This document shows positions 1 to 11,414 of a stretch of DNA of 64,000 bases, piece after piece; the stretch's first letter is position 1, and every line of letters begins with the position of its first letter. A model generated the notes under the pieces. It ran no database searches and was not told the origin of the DNA. It saw only the letters and a program-made list of their open reading frames with translations. The DNA comes from Triatoma infestans (taxonomy: Eukaryota > Arthropoda > Insecta > Hemiptera > Reduviidae): contig JAAEAF010006131.1 of NCBI GenBank assembly GCA_011037195.1, forward strand, positions 1 to 64,000, read 5' to 3'. Both the position numbers and the translations under genes were made by a program.

Positions 1-1249
1 TAGATGTCTCCTGGCTGTTTTCTCTCCTGGATAATTTCATAAATGATACCTCAATGTTCTAAATTAACATTTCAGTTCTAATTCTATTAAAAAAAAAAGA
101 GCTTAAAATTTAGACAAAGTTAAGATACATCTTAACTTGAATGACCCACTGGCCACCGCTGAGCTAGCTAAAACATATGGCGCAGAGGACAGATCATGCT
201 CTTTGGGAATCACTGAACTAAAATGCTTCAGCTTAAATAACTTAACTGTTAACAAAACTGTAAATGATAAACTCTTTCTAATAAATGTGAATTGCGCTAC
301 TAACGTTCATTATCTGGAGAGTGTTAAAAGTAAAAAACAATTGTCGAATGTATAGAAAATCACGATTTATGACAAAATAAGATTTGAATCATTCAACTGC
401 AACCGAAATAACGTAACTATAAGAACAATAGATTTGTTGAAGAACAAAGAAAGAAAAACCGTCTAACCTAATTTGTCACCCTTTCTAACAACGGTAAATG
501 ATAAAATTAGCTGGAAATTTTGTCAAATTTTTTTTACAATTCTATTTGTTATAGGTCATTTAATAATAATAAAACTGGGCAATATTCATTGGGCTTATCA
601 AGCTAACAGCAATCGCTTAGTTTATACTACAATTTCCTATATAGATCTTAACATATTATTTTTTTTTTCTTTGATTTGTTGTTTGTTTTCAACTCGGCAA
701 CGTGATAGATGAGTATAGTTGTTCCTACCATTGTTGTTCCCACCGAATATACCAAGTTGTCACGTAAGATCGGTGTATAGCCGTTAGCAAGGGCTCTCCG
801 ACGTGATGGCCCGTCAGCACGTACCTACCGAAGATGATAACCCCAATACTTGTCTGACACGTCTCTCTTTTGCTACATTATTCGGCGATTCACTGTTATT
901 TCTTTTCTATACGTATTAGTGAAACTTTACTTGTTTTTCACGATTTTTTGATGGCCGTAAAAGAACTATCTAACGGCTCGTTTACTCTGTGGATAAAAAA
1001 AAAAATAAGTTACCAAGAACTTGGAGATGTGATGGTTACTTTAATTTTCTCTTATAAACTTCTTAAATATTATAAACATTGGTAATATATTTGTTTTTGT
1101 TTTTTTTATTTCAATAAGAGATTTAAACATTTCCGCTATTTGGTCCAATTTGAATTTTCCATCTTTTAAGCAATCACAAGTGTTTATTTATCACTATTAT
1201 GTATGATTAATTTCTTTTCTAAATTTTTATGTTTTTTCTATTCTTAAAT

Positions 1250-1290
1250 ATTTTCGTGGGAGCACTACAGCTAGCTCACTGTCGGGTGAT
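1250..1290 (+). repeat. SINE-A fragment, left part (split by a LINE)
   Basis: This stretch resembles the middle of the tRNA-derived SINE seen at 33.0 and 51.3 kb: GGAGC..CTACAGC..CTCACTGTC.GGTGAT. The matching continuation (TGATGGA..GT..TCTGTAAC) reappears at about 2231 after the LINE. The 5' tRNA-like part of the SINE is missing. Similarity was judged by eye over only about 40 bases. Confidence 0.45.
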
Positions 1291-2230
1291 TTTTTTTTTT
1301 TTAACGAGGGGGAAAATGCCTACGCACAAAGTGTGGGATATGCCCCGTCCTCACAGGCACTTGTCCACCCCGAAACTGCTTATAGTACTACCAAGGAATG
1401 GTGCCTTGTAACGCCTCCGCAGGCTTCCTTCGGCCTAGCTAGACCCGAGGTCCGAGGTGCCTATTTCTTTTCACAATCCTCATCCGAGGCATTATCTCTC
1501 TCTGAATCTCCGTAGGTACATGATGGGTCTCCCACTTTCCCCCTCACCATAGGCACGCAGCAAAACAGCCATGCCCTGTGAGAAACTGGGTGATGAACTA
1601 GTCGATTTCGCCATGCCGCCTATTTCCTCATTCCTACAGACTGGGGATACCCTTGCCGTACACCTTCGAGGTGCCCATTCCCCCCAACGCTCCTGCCACC
1701 TTCGTAGCGTAGCCCACCTGGCCCTCAGCCTGGCTTCCGCTTCATTCGGCTCTCCCTTCTTTTCCCAGACTCCCGTCTCTCTCTGGCCTGAAGGTCAATG
1801 ACCTGGGCCGTCCGGTACGCACTGGCTATCCTAGGCGCCCCCTCTTTTGTACTGCGACCAAACCCCTCCGGTGTCTTGCCATCCTAAGGGCGTTAGCCCA
1901 AATCTCACTTCCATATAGGAGGAGCCGGCGTCTGCTGCCCCTCCCTACGTTCGCCATCATCCTGCTAAACTCATAGTCACCTTTACCGCTTTCTCCAAAG
2001 ATCGCCGCATCTACTCCCAGAACTCAGCTTTGCATCAAGATGCACCCCCAAGTACTTGACGGAACTTTGAGGTTTCAGCATTCTGCCGTCTATCTTCAGG
2101 CTCCAAGTATCAGAGAGCCGACGTCTGGAGAGCAGCCCCCACCTCTGCCTTTTCTGGGGCCAAGCTCAGACCGTTACGCGCCTCATCGCCTGTCGGAACC
2201 TAAAATGTGCCACCCTCATGGTCTAGTGTC
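1291..2230 (-). pseudogene. R1/Jockey-like LINE ORF2 3' end with poly(A) tail, 5'-truncated
   Basis: On the minus strand, starting near 2230, the sequence can be read as the end of a non-LTR reverse transcriptase. It shows APEKAEVVLL-like text, then VKYLGVHLDAKL (the LG-x-LD motif after the RT palm), LLLYGSEIWANALRM, and later IDLQARER, as in the R1/LOA/Jockey group. Several frameshifts break the frame. The 3' UTR ends in a T run on the plus strand (1291-1302), which is the poly(A) tail of a minus-strand insertion. The segment is clearly more GC-rich than its surroundings, fitting a recent arrival. It has no intact endonuclease or RT core, so it is a dead 5'-truncated copy. Confidence 0.7.
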
Positions 2231-2335
2231 CACTGATGGAAAGTATTATCTGTAACAAGAGAACACTGTCCGGAGTCCGGCAGTGCACTGAGAAGGCTTC
2301 GGGCTCCAAGACCAATTAGACCGCCTTAAAAAAAA
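2231..2335 (+). repeat. SINE-A fragment, right part
   Basis: The stretch AACACTGTCCGGAG.CC.GCAGTGCACTGAGAAGGC matches the 3' half of the SINEs at 33.15 and 51.40 kb, including the run-out into an A-rich tail (2328-2336). With 1250-1290 it forms a SINE interrupted by the minus-strand LINE. Confidence 0.6.
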
Positions 2336-2336
2336 A

Positions 2337-3950
2337 ATTATGAACCAGAATATAAGGTTATCCATTCTTTGGATAATTTTACAGAAAATTTAGTTCAGAT
2401 TAGATTAAGAAAGAGGTGGCTGAGCCTCGTTCCACCACGCCCTACACAAAGAGGTCTGTTATGGATTCTCAATGGTTATTATACGTCCTCCAGCTTCCCC
2501 CCTTCTAAGCAGGCCTAGAAAAGATTTTCTCAATATAGATATTAACTAATTTTCTTGAATCTGATTTACTAACTAACTACACATATGTAGGTATATCACT
2601 TTTTTAAAAAAATTTTCATCGAATAAGTAGAATCATTGGGCGGTAATGGGACAATATGTTTTTATATCAGGTTCTTTCAGCTATACATATAATATTAAAG
2701 TAAGTTAAAATTTAGCAAAACCTCCGAGTTTGAAGTAAATATGTCAATAATAAGTTTTTAAATTGCATTATGAGAAGAACGTGGGAGTGTTCCACACAAT
2801 TTTTTTTTTTTTATGAAGCGGCTAGGTGGAGTTGGACTATTTCGAAATGCTGGTTCGAGCTGGAGTTAATGAACTGCAGGTTCATTATTTTTAAACTGCT
2901 CCATTAATTAATTTAAACTAAATGATATGTGCAGAGAATAATCACATTAATAATAAAATATAATGAATATATTAATAAAATAAAACTAGCAATAAAAGTG
3001 TGCAGATTAGTAGCAATTTGCAGCCTTACAATTGCGTTGAGATAACTCGCATACAGTAGTAATAATAAGTAGATGTTGGCAACTTTAGATTATGAACATT
3101 CAAAAAAACAAAAAAACAAATACGATGTAGAAGTTCTAATAAATATCATTAACTATAAACATAAAACAGTCAAGTTAATCACATTTCAGTTATCAAATCT
3201 TGAAATCAAAGTTGAAGGAAAGCGAGCAAGCGTTGGAAGCCGTTAAAGCGGCAGTAATGATTGTCAATGTGTTAATGACTGGTTCTCTTTGAAGTTTTAC
3301 CGAAATTGTAAGAAACAAGTTTTTTGTTTGTTTTTTTTTTTAAAAATCTTCAGAATTTAATTTTCTCTTAAAAAAACTTCAATTGAAATCTACAATTTGA
3401 TAGATGATCGTTTGGCCATATCATAAGTTCAATATAAGAATTCATCATATTTCTATTAAAAAATATCACTGTTAGTGAAGTCCGTACGGGACTAGAGAAA
3501 CGGTCAGCAACTTTGTGTATATTTTTTAAATATTGCGGACCACCAAATTCGCAATTTAAAATTTTGCGGACCTCTAACATAATTTTGAAAGGTACGAATT
3601 AAATGAGCATTGAGTAAGATATACATATATATTTATTTATTTATTTATATATTAATAATTTTAATGTAATTTTCTTTTATTTTAAGATTAATAACCAGTA
3701 TTCAATTTTATGCCTAGTCAATTGTACAGAATTAGGTATTCTTATTTTATTACTTTTTCTATGCCGCTGAACTTGTAGCAGTTAATTCAACGCCTTCGAG
3801 TTAGATGTTCTGCAAGTCATAGTTGTATTTTGTAACAAATCAATTAGCAATATAATATTCTTGTTCTATTTGACATATAATAATACAGCTTAAGCAAACT
3901 TTATTTTTTATTAAAAAATATTATTAAATTCACCCACATTAAGAAGGTTA
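2337..3950. other. AT-rich intergenic DNA, no gene seen
   Basis: No coding frame with recognisable content on either strand. There are several T and A runs and a GATTAGATT-like string at about 2397-2407 of the kind found at some LINE 3' ends, but nothing that supports a feature. Confidence 0.5.
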
Positions 3951-3954
3951 CCAC

Positions 3955-4790
3955 AGCCAAGCTGGCCCTAAAGTCTGTATGATCGGGAGTGGTTTTTAAA
4001 GAATCTAGTTCCTCTCTCACGTAAGTATCAGCTATTTAATTCGGTATGCAGAGCGATTGCCTGCTATGCGGCGCAGATTTGGGGATTCCAGCGGTATGAG
4101 GCTCTGGAAAAGTTATGAGATTTTTTTGCTCCTAACTACATGCTATATCTTAAAACGGGTGTCGATTTGCTTGAAGTTTTCATTTTAAGTTTTCACTTCA
4201 AATACTGTTTGAAAATACTGGATTTTCCTGTACACCGTCTCCCCAGGTTACTACTGGCTTTGGAGGTCATCAGGCGCAGAGTTTTCTGGTTCGAGAAATT
4301 GGCTGTTTTGGCGCAGAAATATAATTGAGAATTGGAATTCTCTGCTAATTTAATTTTATTTAAACGGCAATTGTCGGTTCTATTAGAGAATAACAGATTA
4401 GTGCACAGATATGAATCTGCGATTCGTGCAGGACAATCTTCACGATTTCTGTTTTATAAAGAATTAGACTTGAGTGTTAGGATGTTTTCATTTAATGGGG
4501 ATTGTCCTTTCCAAGCATATGTCGCTGAAAGATTTACGATGTTTATTTTTTCAAATGAGAGGAGAATTATTATATTTTAATGGTACACCCTAGGCTGAGC
4601 GAGGGATAGAAAACTCTGCCCACTGTGTAATCGCAAGGCCAAAGAGGACATAGTGCACTTTCTTGCATAATGTCCTGTATTAGCGGAGTTTCGCTTGCTC
4701 CACCTTGGTTTGAGTTCTTTTTCACTACAGTCTCTTGTGCTTACTGAATTCATTAAATTGCAAAAGTTTAATTAATTACATACTTTCTGC
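3955..4790 (+). pseudogene. Non-LTR retrotransposon (LINE) C-terminal fragment
   Basis: Plus-strand conceptual translation gives the end of a LINE ORF2. Text of the type CRAIACYAAQIWGFQRY..LE is followed by a long helical region with a PNYMLYL.TG motif and HRLPRL, then by a C-terminal zinc-binding pattern LCPLCN..AKEDIVHFL..CPVL (CX2C...H...C). This is typical of the tail of R1/Jockey-group LINEs. Stops and frame changes, for example near 4110, 4327 and 4580, show that it is dead. It is a different lineage from the LINE at 1.3-2.2 kb. Confidence 0.65.
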
Positions 4791-4799
4791 ATGGTTCTA

Positions 4800-7175
4800 T
4801 ACATATGAATTGGTAAAGAGTTCAATTTTTAGACAGATTAATTATAATAAATAGTGTAATTCTGAGATTTCATTTTGCAGGAGCCTTTTAGGGGGTTGGG
4901 AGGTCGCACGACTCCCTCAAATTCGACTTAATTTAAGTTCTAGCCGTGCAAATTAAACGTTTAATTTTCCAGTTTTTTCCAGTTAAAGTCTTTTTTTCCA
5001 GTTGGAATTTTTTAAATATTCATAAAAAAAAATTGTGAGTACTATGTAAACTGAGTAAGAAAAAGTCGAATGAATATTTCACACCAGATTTTAAGTTTGG
5101 AGAGAGATCTAGCATAGACATATGCAACAATCTGCAAAATATGTTTTTTGTTGTTGATTGAGCCAACAAACACCCTTCTTATTGCCGCCAAGTAGATAAT
5201 TAGATGATGCAAGGGAACATTTAAACGGGTGAATTTAAAAAACAATTAAATTTCTTAATATTTTTCTTCTACATGAGTAAAAAGGAGAAAGTAAAACAAA
5301 TAAATATTACATAATTATTTAAATTTTTTTATGACAAAGATACATATTTTTTTAGATTATTGACAAAAGTGTATGTACCACGTAAATGTCAATGAGATTG
5401 ACATTTCAGTCAGATTTCCAGCTCAAGCCTATTGAAAGGCAAAATTATGGCACGCGTTCTAAACAATTGGTTGGCAGCATGCGAACACGGACTATTAGCG
5501 AACGCTTCCTTTTTTTTTTTATGGTTTCATATTCTAACATTCCTTAGTCCTATTTTGCTGGAAATAAGAATTTCTTTATAAGAAAGAAGGAAATTCTTTT
5601 CTTATAATTTTGTATATATTTAATTTTTTAATTTAAGGCACGTCAACATCTACGGTGATTTTGCGCCCGGAGCTTTCTCAGTTGAGAACTAAAAAAACAC
5701 TTTCAGAAAAGTTTCTTCCGTCTTCTGGTTTTTTGTCGAGTGGGTGCTGAACACCTTCCATTCTTTAGTATTTCCTGGAACAGATGGCCCATCAAAATGA
5801 AACACTTCATTTAGTATTTATATATTTCCAACGGGTAGAAAAGGAGAAAATGTTGCTGTTCGTACAACTTCATTATCGGTCATTTCTGTTCTTATGGAGG
5901 TCACACACTAGTTTGAAGCTTCTAGCGGCAAGTTGTCACCGTTGAATACGATAGGCGATGATCACCACCAAACAGTAATGTTGTTGAAAAGGGAACACAA
6001 AATTGCACCGTCACACAGACCATCATCAAGTATTGACCACTGTAGCTGCTAAATGTCTGATCTCACACTCACTCACACACATACATACACATCATCAATG
6101 TTCTATCTCAATATAGAGGGGTCCTTTACTTTTTCATGACTGTCCAATAAGGTCAGTTGCTATTTAAACATTCATTCCTTTCGTATGTTACTCGCTGCCA
6201 GCAGCATTCTCTACTCATTTATTCAACATTAAGTGCTTGCTGCATCCTTGGTACCAACTATCATATTAAATGTTGAAAAAAATAAAAGCGCGTGAAATTC
6301 ACTGGATGTTTGGTTGTATCTTCCTGGGTTCCACAATGTTTATGCAGTTTAAACAAAGGTTTATATCACGTTCCGAAGAAAACAAGCATTGATCAGGTTT
6401 TTCTGCGCGTGTTATTCAACTTTATCTTGCCACCATTTTTCTTGATAATACGTACATTTCTAAAAGAGAAACTAACAAATATATAACCTCCCCTTCAAGT
6501 TTGCATTGCTCTTCTAGCAATTTATCTCGCCATGAAAAATAAAATATTTAAAATTATAACGTAATATGGGATATCTAGTATTTGATTACTTGTATAGTCG
6601 AGTTTAGTGAAAAGTAGATGAGAATAAGTACACTGACTAGGAGGGATCAATAATTATTTATATTTTGTAAAAAGTCATATTACAACTTAGATTTTTATTT
6701 TTCGTCTTTAGAAATTATTTTTTAATTTTTATTAAGATTGGGACTTGTTATTTTTTAGTCAAACTATCAAAAGTCACATTATGAAGGTTATTTTTTGAGA
6801 CAAAATATATCTATCGTAAATAACGGTTATTCCATGAGTGGAAAATTTTTCTCTCAAAACTCAATTTCATTTATTGACAAACAAACTAAATTATTGACTG
6901 TCGAAGTGACATATCTTATATAATTTAACACGCTGAATCAAATGAGATAAAATTCCAGTTGGTACGTTTTTGCCCCAATTTTTCATAATTTCAAAATAAC
7001 AATCTGCTCTAAATATGTATACCAAATGAGTAGTCTGCACCGGAGGTCATTCACTGTGAATTTTATTGCAAAAACGCTCTTTCAACTATACCTAAATATT
7101 TGTATGTCATTTTTTTTTAAGCAATAATTGATATTTTCAATTAATCAGCGGCAAAACAGAGTGTGTATTAATTGT
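4800..7175. other. AT-rich intergenic DNA, no gene seen
   Basis: Only short open frames without recognisable motifs. A short CACA-rich microsatellite lies near 6063-6090. Confidence 0.5.
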
Positions 7176-7179
7176 GTTC

Positions 7180-7840
7180 ATTTTTTAACCCCTTTCAAAA
7201 CTTGGCTCATAAAAGCAGAGTCCAGCAAAGCAGAGAAATGCTATTAGTTCAACACAGGCATCTGTAACTTCTTCTTCATTTCAAATTTCCTCTTCTTGGA
7301 ATGTGTGGCAGGATCGGCATCACTTTGGGATTTCTCCAATTCTACAAGCTTATGAAGAAGAGTTCTGAGTGTTTTTTAGCGAAATGGCGTTGAAGGTTTG
7401 TGATGTAAGAACCAGCAAAAGATTTAGAACAATTGTTGTGGTGGTTGGTTCCGCAGAGCTGGAAAGCATCAGAGACATTTTCCGTAGTAGCCTGCTTCAT
7501 TTGGTGGTCATCGACCAGTTTTGGGCGTTCGCCAATCTTCAGGATACGTTTGTCAGACAGTGTGATAACACAGACTTGCACAGAGCAAATTCAGTTTATA
7601 CTTAAACTGAACTTGACTTGACCTATATATAAACTAAATTTGCTCTATGCAAGTCTGTGTTATCACACTGTCTGACAAACGCATCTTGAAGATAGGCGAA
7701 CGCCTGAAACCGGTCGATGACCGCAAAATGAAGCAGGCTATCACGGAAAATGTCTCTGATGATTTAGAAAAATTGTTGCTCTTGCTTGATATCCCATCGA
7801 TTCTAACGCTCCCCGAATGATTCCACTTCTTTTTCTTCCC
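7180..7840 (-). pseudogene. BED-finger (hAT-like) transposase N-terminal remnant, split by a hairpin insert
   Basis: Reading the minus strand from about 7840 to 7761 and then from 7438 to about 7260, skipping the insert, gives a BED-type zinc finger layout. There is a basic stretch with Trp (KKKKWNHSG), a CX2C-like site in which the first Cys is Ser (SNNC), then TNLQRHFAKKHSEL, which supplies the NL..H....H half. After one frameshift a Lys-rich linker (THSKKRKFEMKKK) follows. BED fingers sit at the N terminus of many hAT transposases and some host proteins. No catalytic part is seen. The alternative is a domesticated BED gene fragment, but the frameshift and the Ser argue for decay. Confidence 0.5.
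7421..7778 (+). mobile_element. Hairpin (fold-back) retroposon, copy 1, best preserved
   Basis: Arm 1 (7468-7600) and arm 2 (7628-7760) are reverse complements of 133 bases each, with about a dozen mismatches by eye, separated by a 27-base loop. A 29-base extension (7439-7467, GGTTGGTTCCGCAGAGCTGG) lies outside the hairpin on one side only. The insert is flanked by an 18-base direct repeat, 7421-7438 and 7761-7778, with one mismatch. The orientation given puts the fixed end GTCTCTGAT at the 3' end. Open frames within the arms (ending at 7581, for example) are best seen as by-products of the repeat. A transcript would fold into a long double-stranded RNA. Confidence 0.75.
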
Positions 7841-7849
7841 ATATCATTG

Positions 7850-8610
7850 GCTAGACACTGAAATTAAAAAAAAAAAAAAACAAATGAAGAGAACGGACAC
7901 ACGTCAACTTGGGTAGAAACAAAACGCAACTGAAACTTTCGAATTCATAAATGTATTAATAACAAATAACCATGACATATGACCAAACAAGATGACTGAT
8001 TCCATATACGAATCCTTCAGAGGTATTAACCCTATCTACTGTTCGTTCACAATCCGGTATTAGCAAAAGTACACACCGATTATCAGGCACGATTTTACTT
8101 TTTGAGGATAATAAAAAATCACAGGCTAACTCTGAATTCTGAGCAAAACATGAATGAACAAATCCCTCAAACCCTCAAAGGGTAAATAATTAATTTTTAT
8201 TGAAATAAGAAAAATGTTAACGATTAATTTTTACATTTTTATAAAAAGCATATAGAATTTTTAAAAATATCAATCAAGAATAACTCTCATAAAGTTCGAA
8301 TTTGTTCGCGAAATTTAACCTAAAATCTCGTAATAGCTTAATAGTTAAAGTAGGATTACTAGAGAGAATGAATTTTTAGTTTTAAAAATAACACTTATAT
8401 TCAATCCCTGGACACTGACTGAACCCTGAATATGCTGATAAAGAAAAACTGGGTACAGCTAGAACTAGAAAGAGAGTGGGTAGCGTGAGAGAATGGCAGA
8501 TTGAGCTGGCCGAATTTTGGTGATGATTTTCCTGATAAATGTGTGCACCTGATTGAATCACTGATTTTCTTATGGTTGAGTATAATGAAGTTGATGAGGA
8601 GAGAAATTGG
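7850..8610. other. AT-rich intergenic DNA, no gene seen
   Basis: No recognisable coding frame. An A run lies at 7865-7880. Nothing else supports a call. Confidence 0.5.
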
Positions 8611-8613
8611 GTT

Positions 8614-8704
8614 TGATTAATTAGACGAGATATGAAGACACTGTTATAATATAGCTATAAGCTTACACAAACTGCACTGGACTTGTAATGATGTTATAGA
8701 ATAA
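8614..8704 (-). repeat. 3' LTR remnant (end portion only)
   Basis: About 85-90 bases match the last part of the 5' LTR (13849-13935) closely, from TGATTA..TTAGACGAGATATG to TTATAGAATAAAG. The similarity stops at about 8704, and the U3-like part found in the 5' LTR is not visible between here and the integrase stop. The 3' LTR is therefore truncated or replaced. A short TAAT insertion (about 8618-8621) distinguishes this copy from the 5' LTR. Confidence 0.65.
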
Positions 8705-9069
8705 AGAAAATTAGTACAATTATCTAAAAAATAGATTGTTAAAATTAAGCAAACTCTTTTATTAAATGTCGCGGTCTGTAAGGAAAATTAAATGATTAAA
8801 AATGTTTAAATTTACTTTATAAAAATTAATTTGTTGAGACCTGCGTGACCTGAAATTCAATAAATATTTATTGAATTAGTATTTATTAAAAATAAAAATT
8901 ATATTATTCTACCACACTGAAGATAAGTTTTCGTTTTAAATTGGTTTTAATTTGAATTTTAGAATTTTGAATTTTGGACATTTTTCTTGGACTAGATGAG
9001 AATGATATTCTCTCCTCCCAACACCAGGAAATTTATTTAAATTTTTTTTGAGAAAGTGCAAAATTTGTT

Positions 9070-9900
9070 CTATCTTTTTCTTGGCCGTAGATTCATGGGG
9101 TGCGATTTTGATTTGCCTCTAATGTGGGCCTTTTTCAGCTTGCTGAGGTGTACCAATTTTTTCTTATTGTTATTGAGAGTTATAGAAGCTGTGTGGTTGG
9201 GAAATACTTTATAGATTTGATAAGGGCCATGATATTTCTTCATGAATTTTCCCGTAGATGTAAATGATTTTAAATAAACGTGGTCACCTACACTTAGTTT
9301 TTCTTTTGAAATATTTTTGTTATAATATTTTTCTCTTCTTAATTTGGCTTTTTCATTATTGGATTTGACCTGTTTCCTAACTCGGTGTATTTTGTCGTAA
9401 AGACATTTGGTGTGGATGTTGAAATTTTGTAAATTTTTCTCCTGATAATTCAGAAGCCAGGGAAACTGAAATTTTGTTCCAAAAACAATTTCATGGGGAG
9501 TATAATTTGTGGAAATGTTTTTGGTGGAATTGTAAGCTGCTTTGACTAATGGTAGATATTTGTGCCAATTTTTATCCGTTTGCACATAGTGGGATAAATT
9601 GTTCGCGATGTCTCTGTGCACACGTTCTAAACGACCATTCGAGGCAGGGTGATAAGGGGTTGTGCATACTTTTTTGATTTTTAATAGCTCACAGATCTGG
9701 AGTATAATTGTTGATAATTGTGAAGATAATTGTTTTTCTTGTGGCACAGTTATATAGCAGGTCTGAACGTATTTTTGAACATCATTTGAGATGTTTGGCC
9801 AAGTGAATTGTGATTTTATGCGTTCATACGTTTTCTGCCTACCATAATGCGCTGATAACGGATTGTCGTGATAAAGGCGCAGAACAGTATCACGCAACCC
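9070..9900 (-). pseudogene. Ty3/gypsy integrase with deleted catalytic core
   Basis: The frame of about 275 residues begins with the zinc-binding domain (YHDNPLSAHYG, then YVQTC), jumps directly to the end of the core (HPASNGRLERVHRD, which carries the Glu of the D,D-E triad), and finishes with the GPY/F-type C-terminal domain (GDHVYLKS...YHGPYQIYKV). In an intact family member roughly 90-100 residues with both catalytic aspartates lie between the second zinc Cys and the STIILQICELL segment. Here they are absent with the frame kept, and the second Cys of the CX2C pair is also gone (QTCYITVPQEK). The protein could not catalyse strand transfer. Confidence 0.8.
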
Positions 9901-9954
9901 TGACGGTACTAGAATGCAATTGTCAGAGACTGTAATTAGGAGGCCTGGATCATT

Positions 9955-11410
9955 GAATTTTTAATTGTTTGGATTTTTTAATCGCTGACATTCTGGATCG
10001 CCAGCTTGTTGCTGAGCAATTTCAAGTAAATCAATTGTTGGATAATATTCGTCCACTGTCTGATCAGTACTGATGCAGCCTATATAACGGCTTAAAGCAT
10101 CAGCATGCGCAATATTTTTACCCGATCTGTGCTCAATGTAAAAATCGTATTCGCTTAATTTGAGCGACCTTCTATATAATTTAGAATGAGGGTCTTTTAA
10201 ATTTTTGAGCCACTGTAGAACTGAGTGGTCTGTAATTATTTTAAATCTGTATTTGTCGATACTGTTTGCAGCTAAAGAGAATAGCTAACAATTCTCTCTC
10301 TGTGGTACAAAGTTTCGACTCATTATCCGACAGAACTCGTGAAGAGAAAGCTATGGGACGCTCTTCACCATTTATGTGTTGGCTCAAAATTGCTGATATG
10401 CCGACGTTGCTCGCATCCGTAGTTAAAATAAATTCATATTGATAATTGGGGTATGCCAGAATGGGTTGAGAAATTAATTTTTGTTTAAGAATTTGGAATG
10501 CCGATGTGCATTGGGGAGACCATACAAACTTAATATTTTTCTTTGTCAAATCCGTTAAGGGTTTGGCTATTTCAGCAAAATTATATATAAATTTGCGGTA
10601 GAAACCTACAAATCCTAAAAATGCCCTAACATCTTTTAATTTTTTCGGAATCGGATAGTTTTCTACTGCTTTTAGTTTGTCATGATCTGGAGAAATGCCT
10701 TTTTTGCTCAATGTATAGCCCAAATATTTGCATTCTTCTTTGAAGAAGGTACATTTATTTAGGTCTATACAAAGATTGCCCTGCTGTAATTTTGTGAGAA
10801 TTTTTGTGTGGATGTTAAGTGTTCATGAAATGTTTTGCCGTGAAAGATTAATATGTCGTCAATGAATGTATGGCATATGTCACCCGTGTATCCTGTTAAC
10901 AGTTTGTCCATCTGCCTTTGATAACAGGAAGAAGCATTCTTTAATCCGAATGGAAGAGTAAGGAATTTGTATGTACCGAATTGTGTGATGAATGTAGTTT
11001 TGTCTTGTGTTGATTTGTCAAGTCTAATGAAATGAAATGCGTTTGATATGTCGAGTGTTGTAAAGTATGTTGTGTCATGAAATGTGGATAAAATGTATTG
11101 AATGTCTGGAAGAGAATAAATTTCAGATGTGGTGATTGCGTTTAATTTACGCAGATCAACCACGTACCTGACTGTTTGCGTAACTGGGTTATGTCGTTTG
11201 GATCGACTTTTGTCTGATCCGCAGACTTCTTCTTAACCAGAATTACCGGATGAGCCCAATTACTAGTAGTCGCTTCAATTATTCTTCTATCCAGATTATC
11301 TTGTATGAGAGCTTTTAGTATGTATGGGAGCTTCTGAGTGAGATAATTTGTAAGGTCTACTGTGTACAGGCGGATGATTTTGTGTGTCTATGTGGTGTGT
11401 TATATCTGTA
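9955..11410 (-). pseudogene. Ty3/gypsy reverse transcriptase and RNase H
   Basis: The RT begins near 11290 with SNWAHPVILVKKK and, after a frameshift near 11170-11200, continues with VVDLRKLNAIT, FTTLDISNAF (first catalytic Asp), LPFGLKNASSCYQR and FIDDILIF (the catalytic Asp pair). The connection (KYLGYTLSKKGI, AFLGFVGFYRKFI) leads into RNase H (FILTTDASNVGISAIL, CTTERELLAI, ITDHSVLQWL, ADALSR). Breaks near 10765 and 10260 are small frameshifts. A stop lies at about 9960, between RNase H and integrase. All main domains are present and readable, so degradation is moderate. Confidence 0.85.
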
Positions 11411-11414
11411 AATT

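Noticed and set aside
7369..7605. Open frames of 60-80 codons on both strands across the hairpin copies (for example 7342-7581 minus, 27506-27715 minus) that give similar peptides
   Set aside because: The similarity follows from the repeated DNA itself. The frames start inside the arm and run into unrelated host sequence at the insertion border, so they are not a conserved protein.
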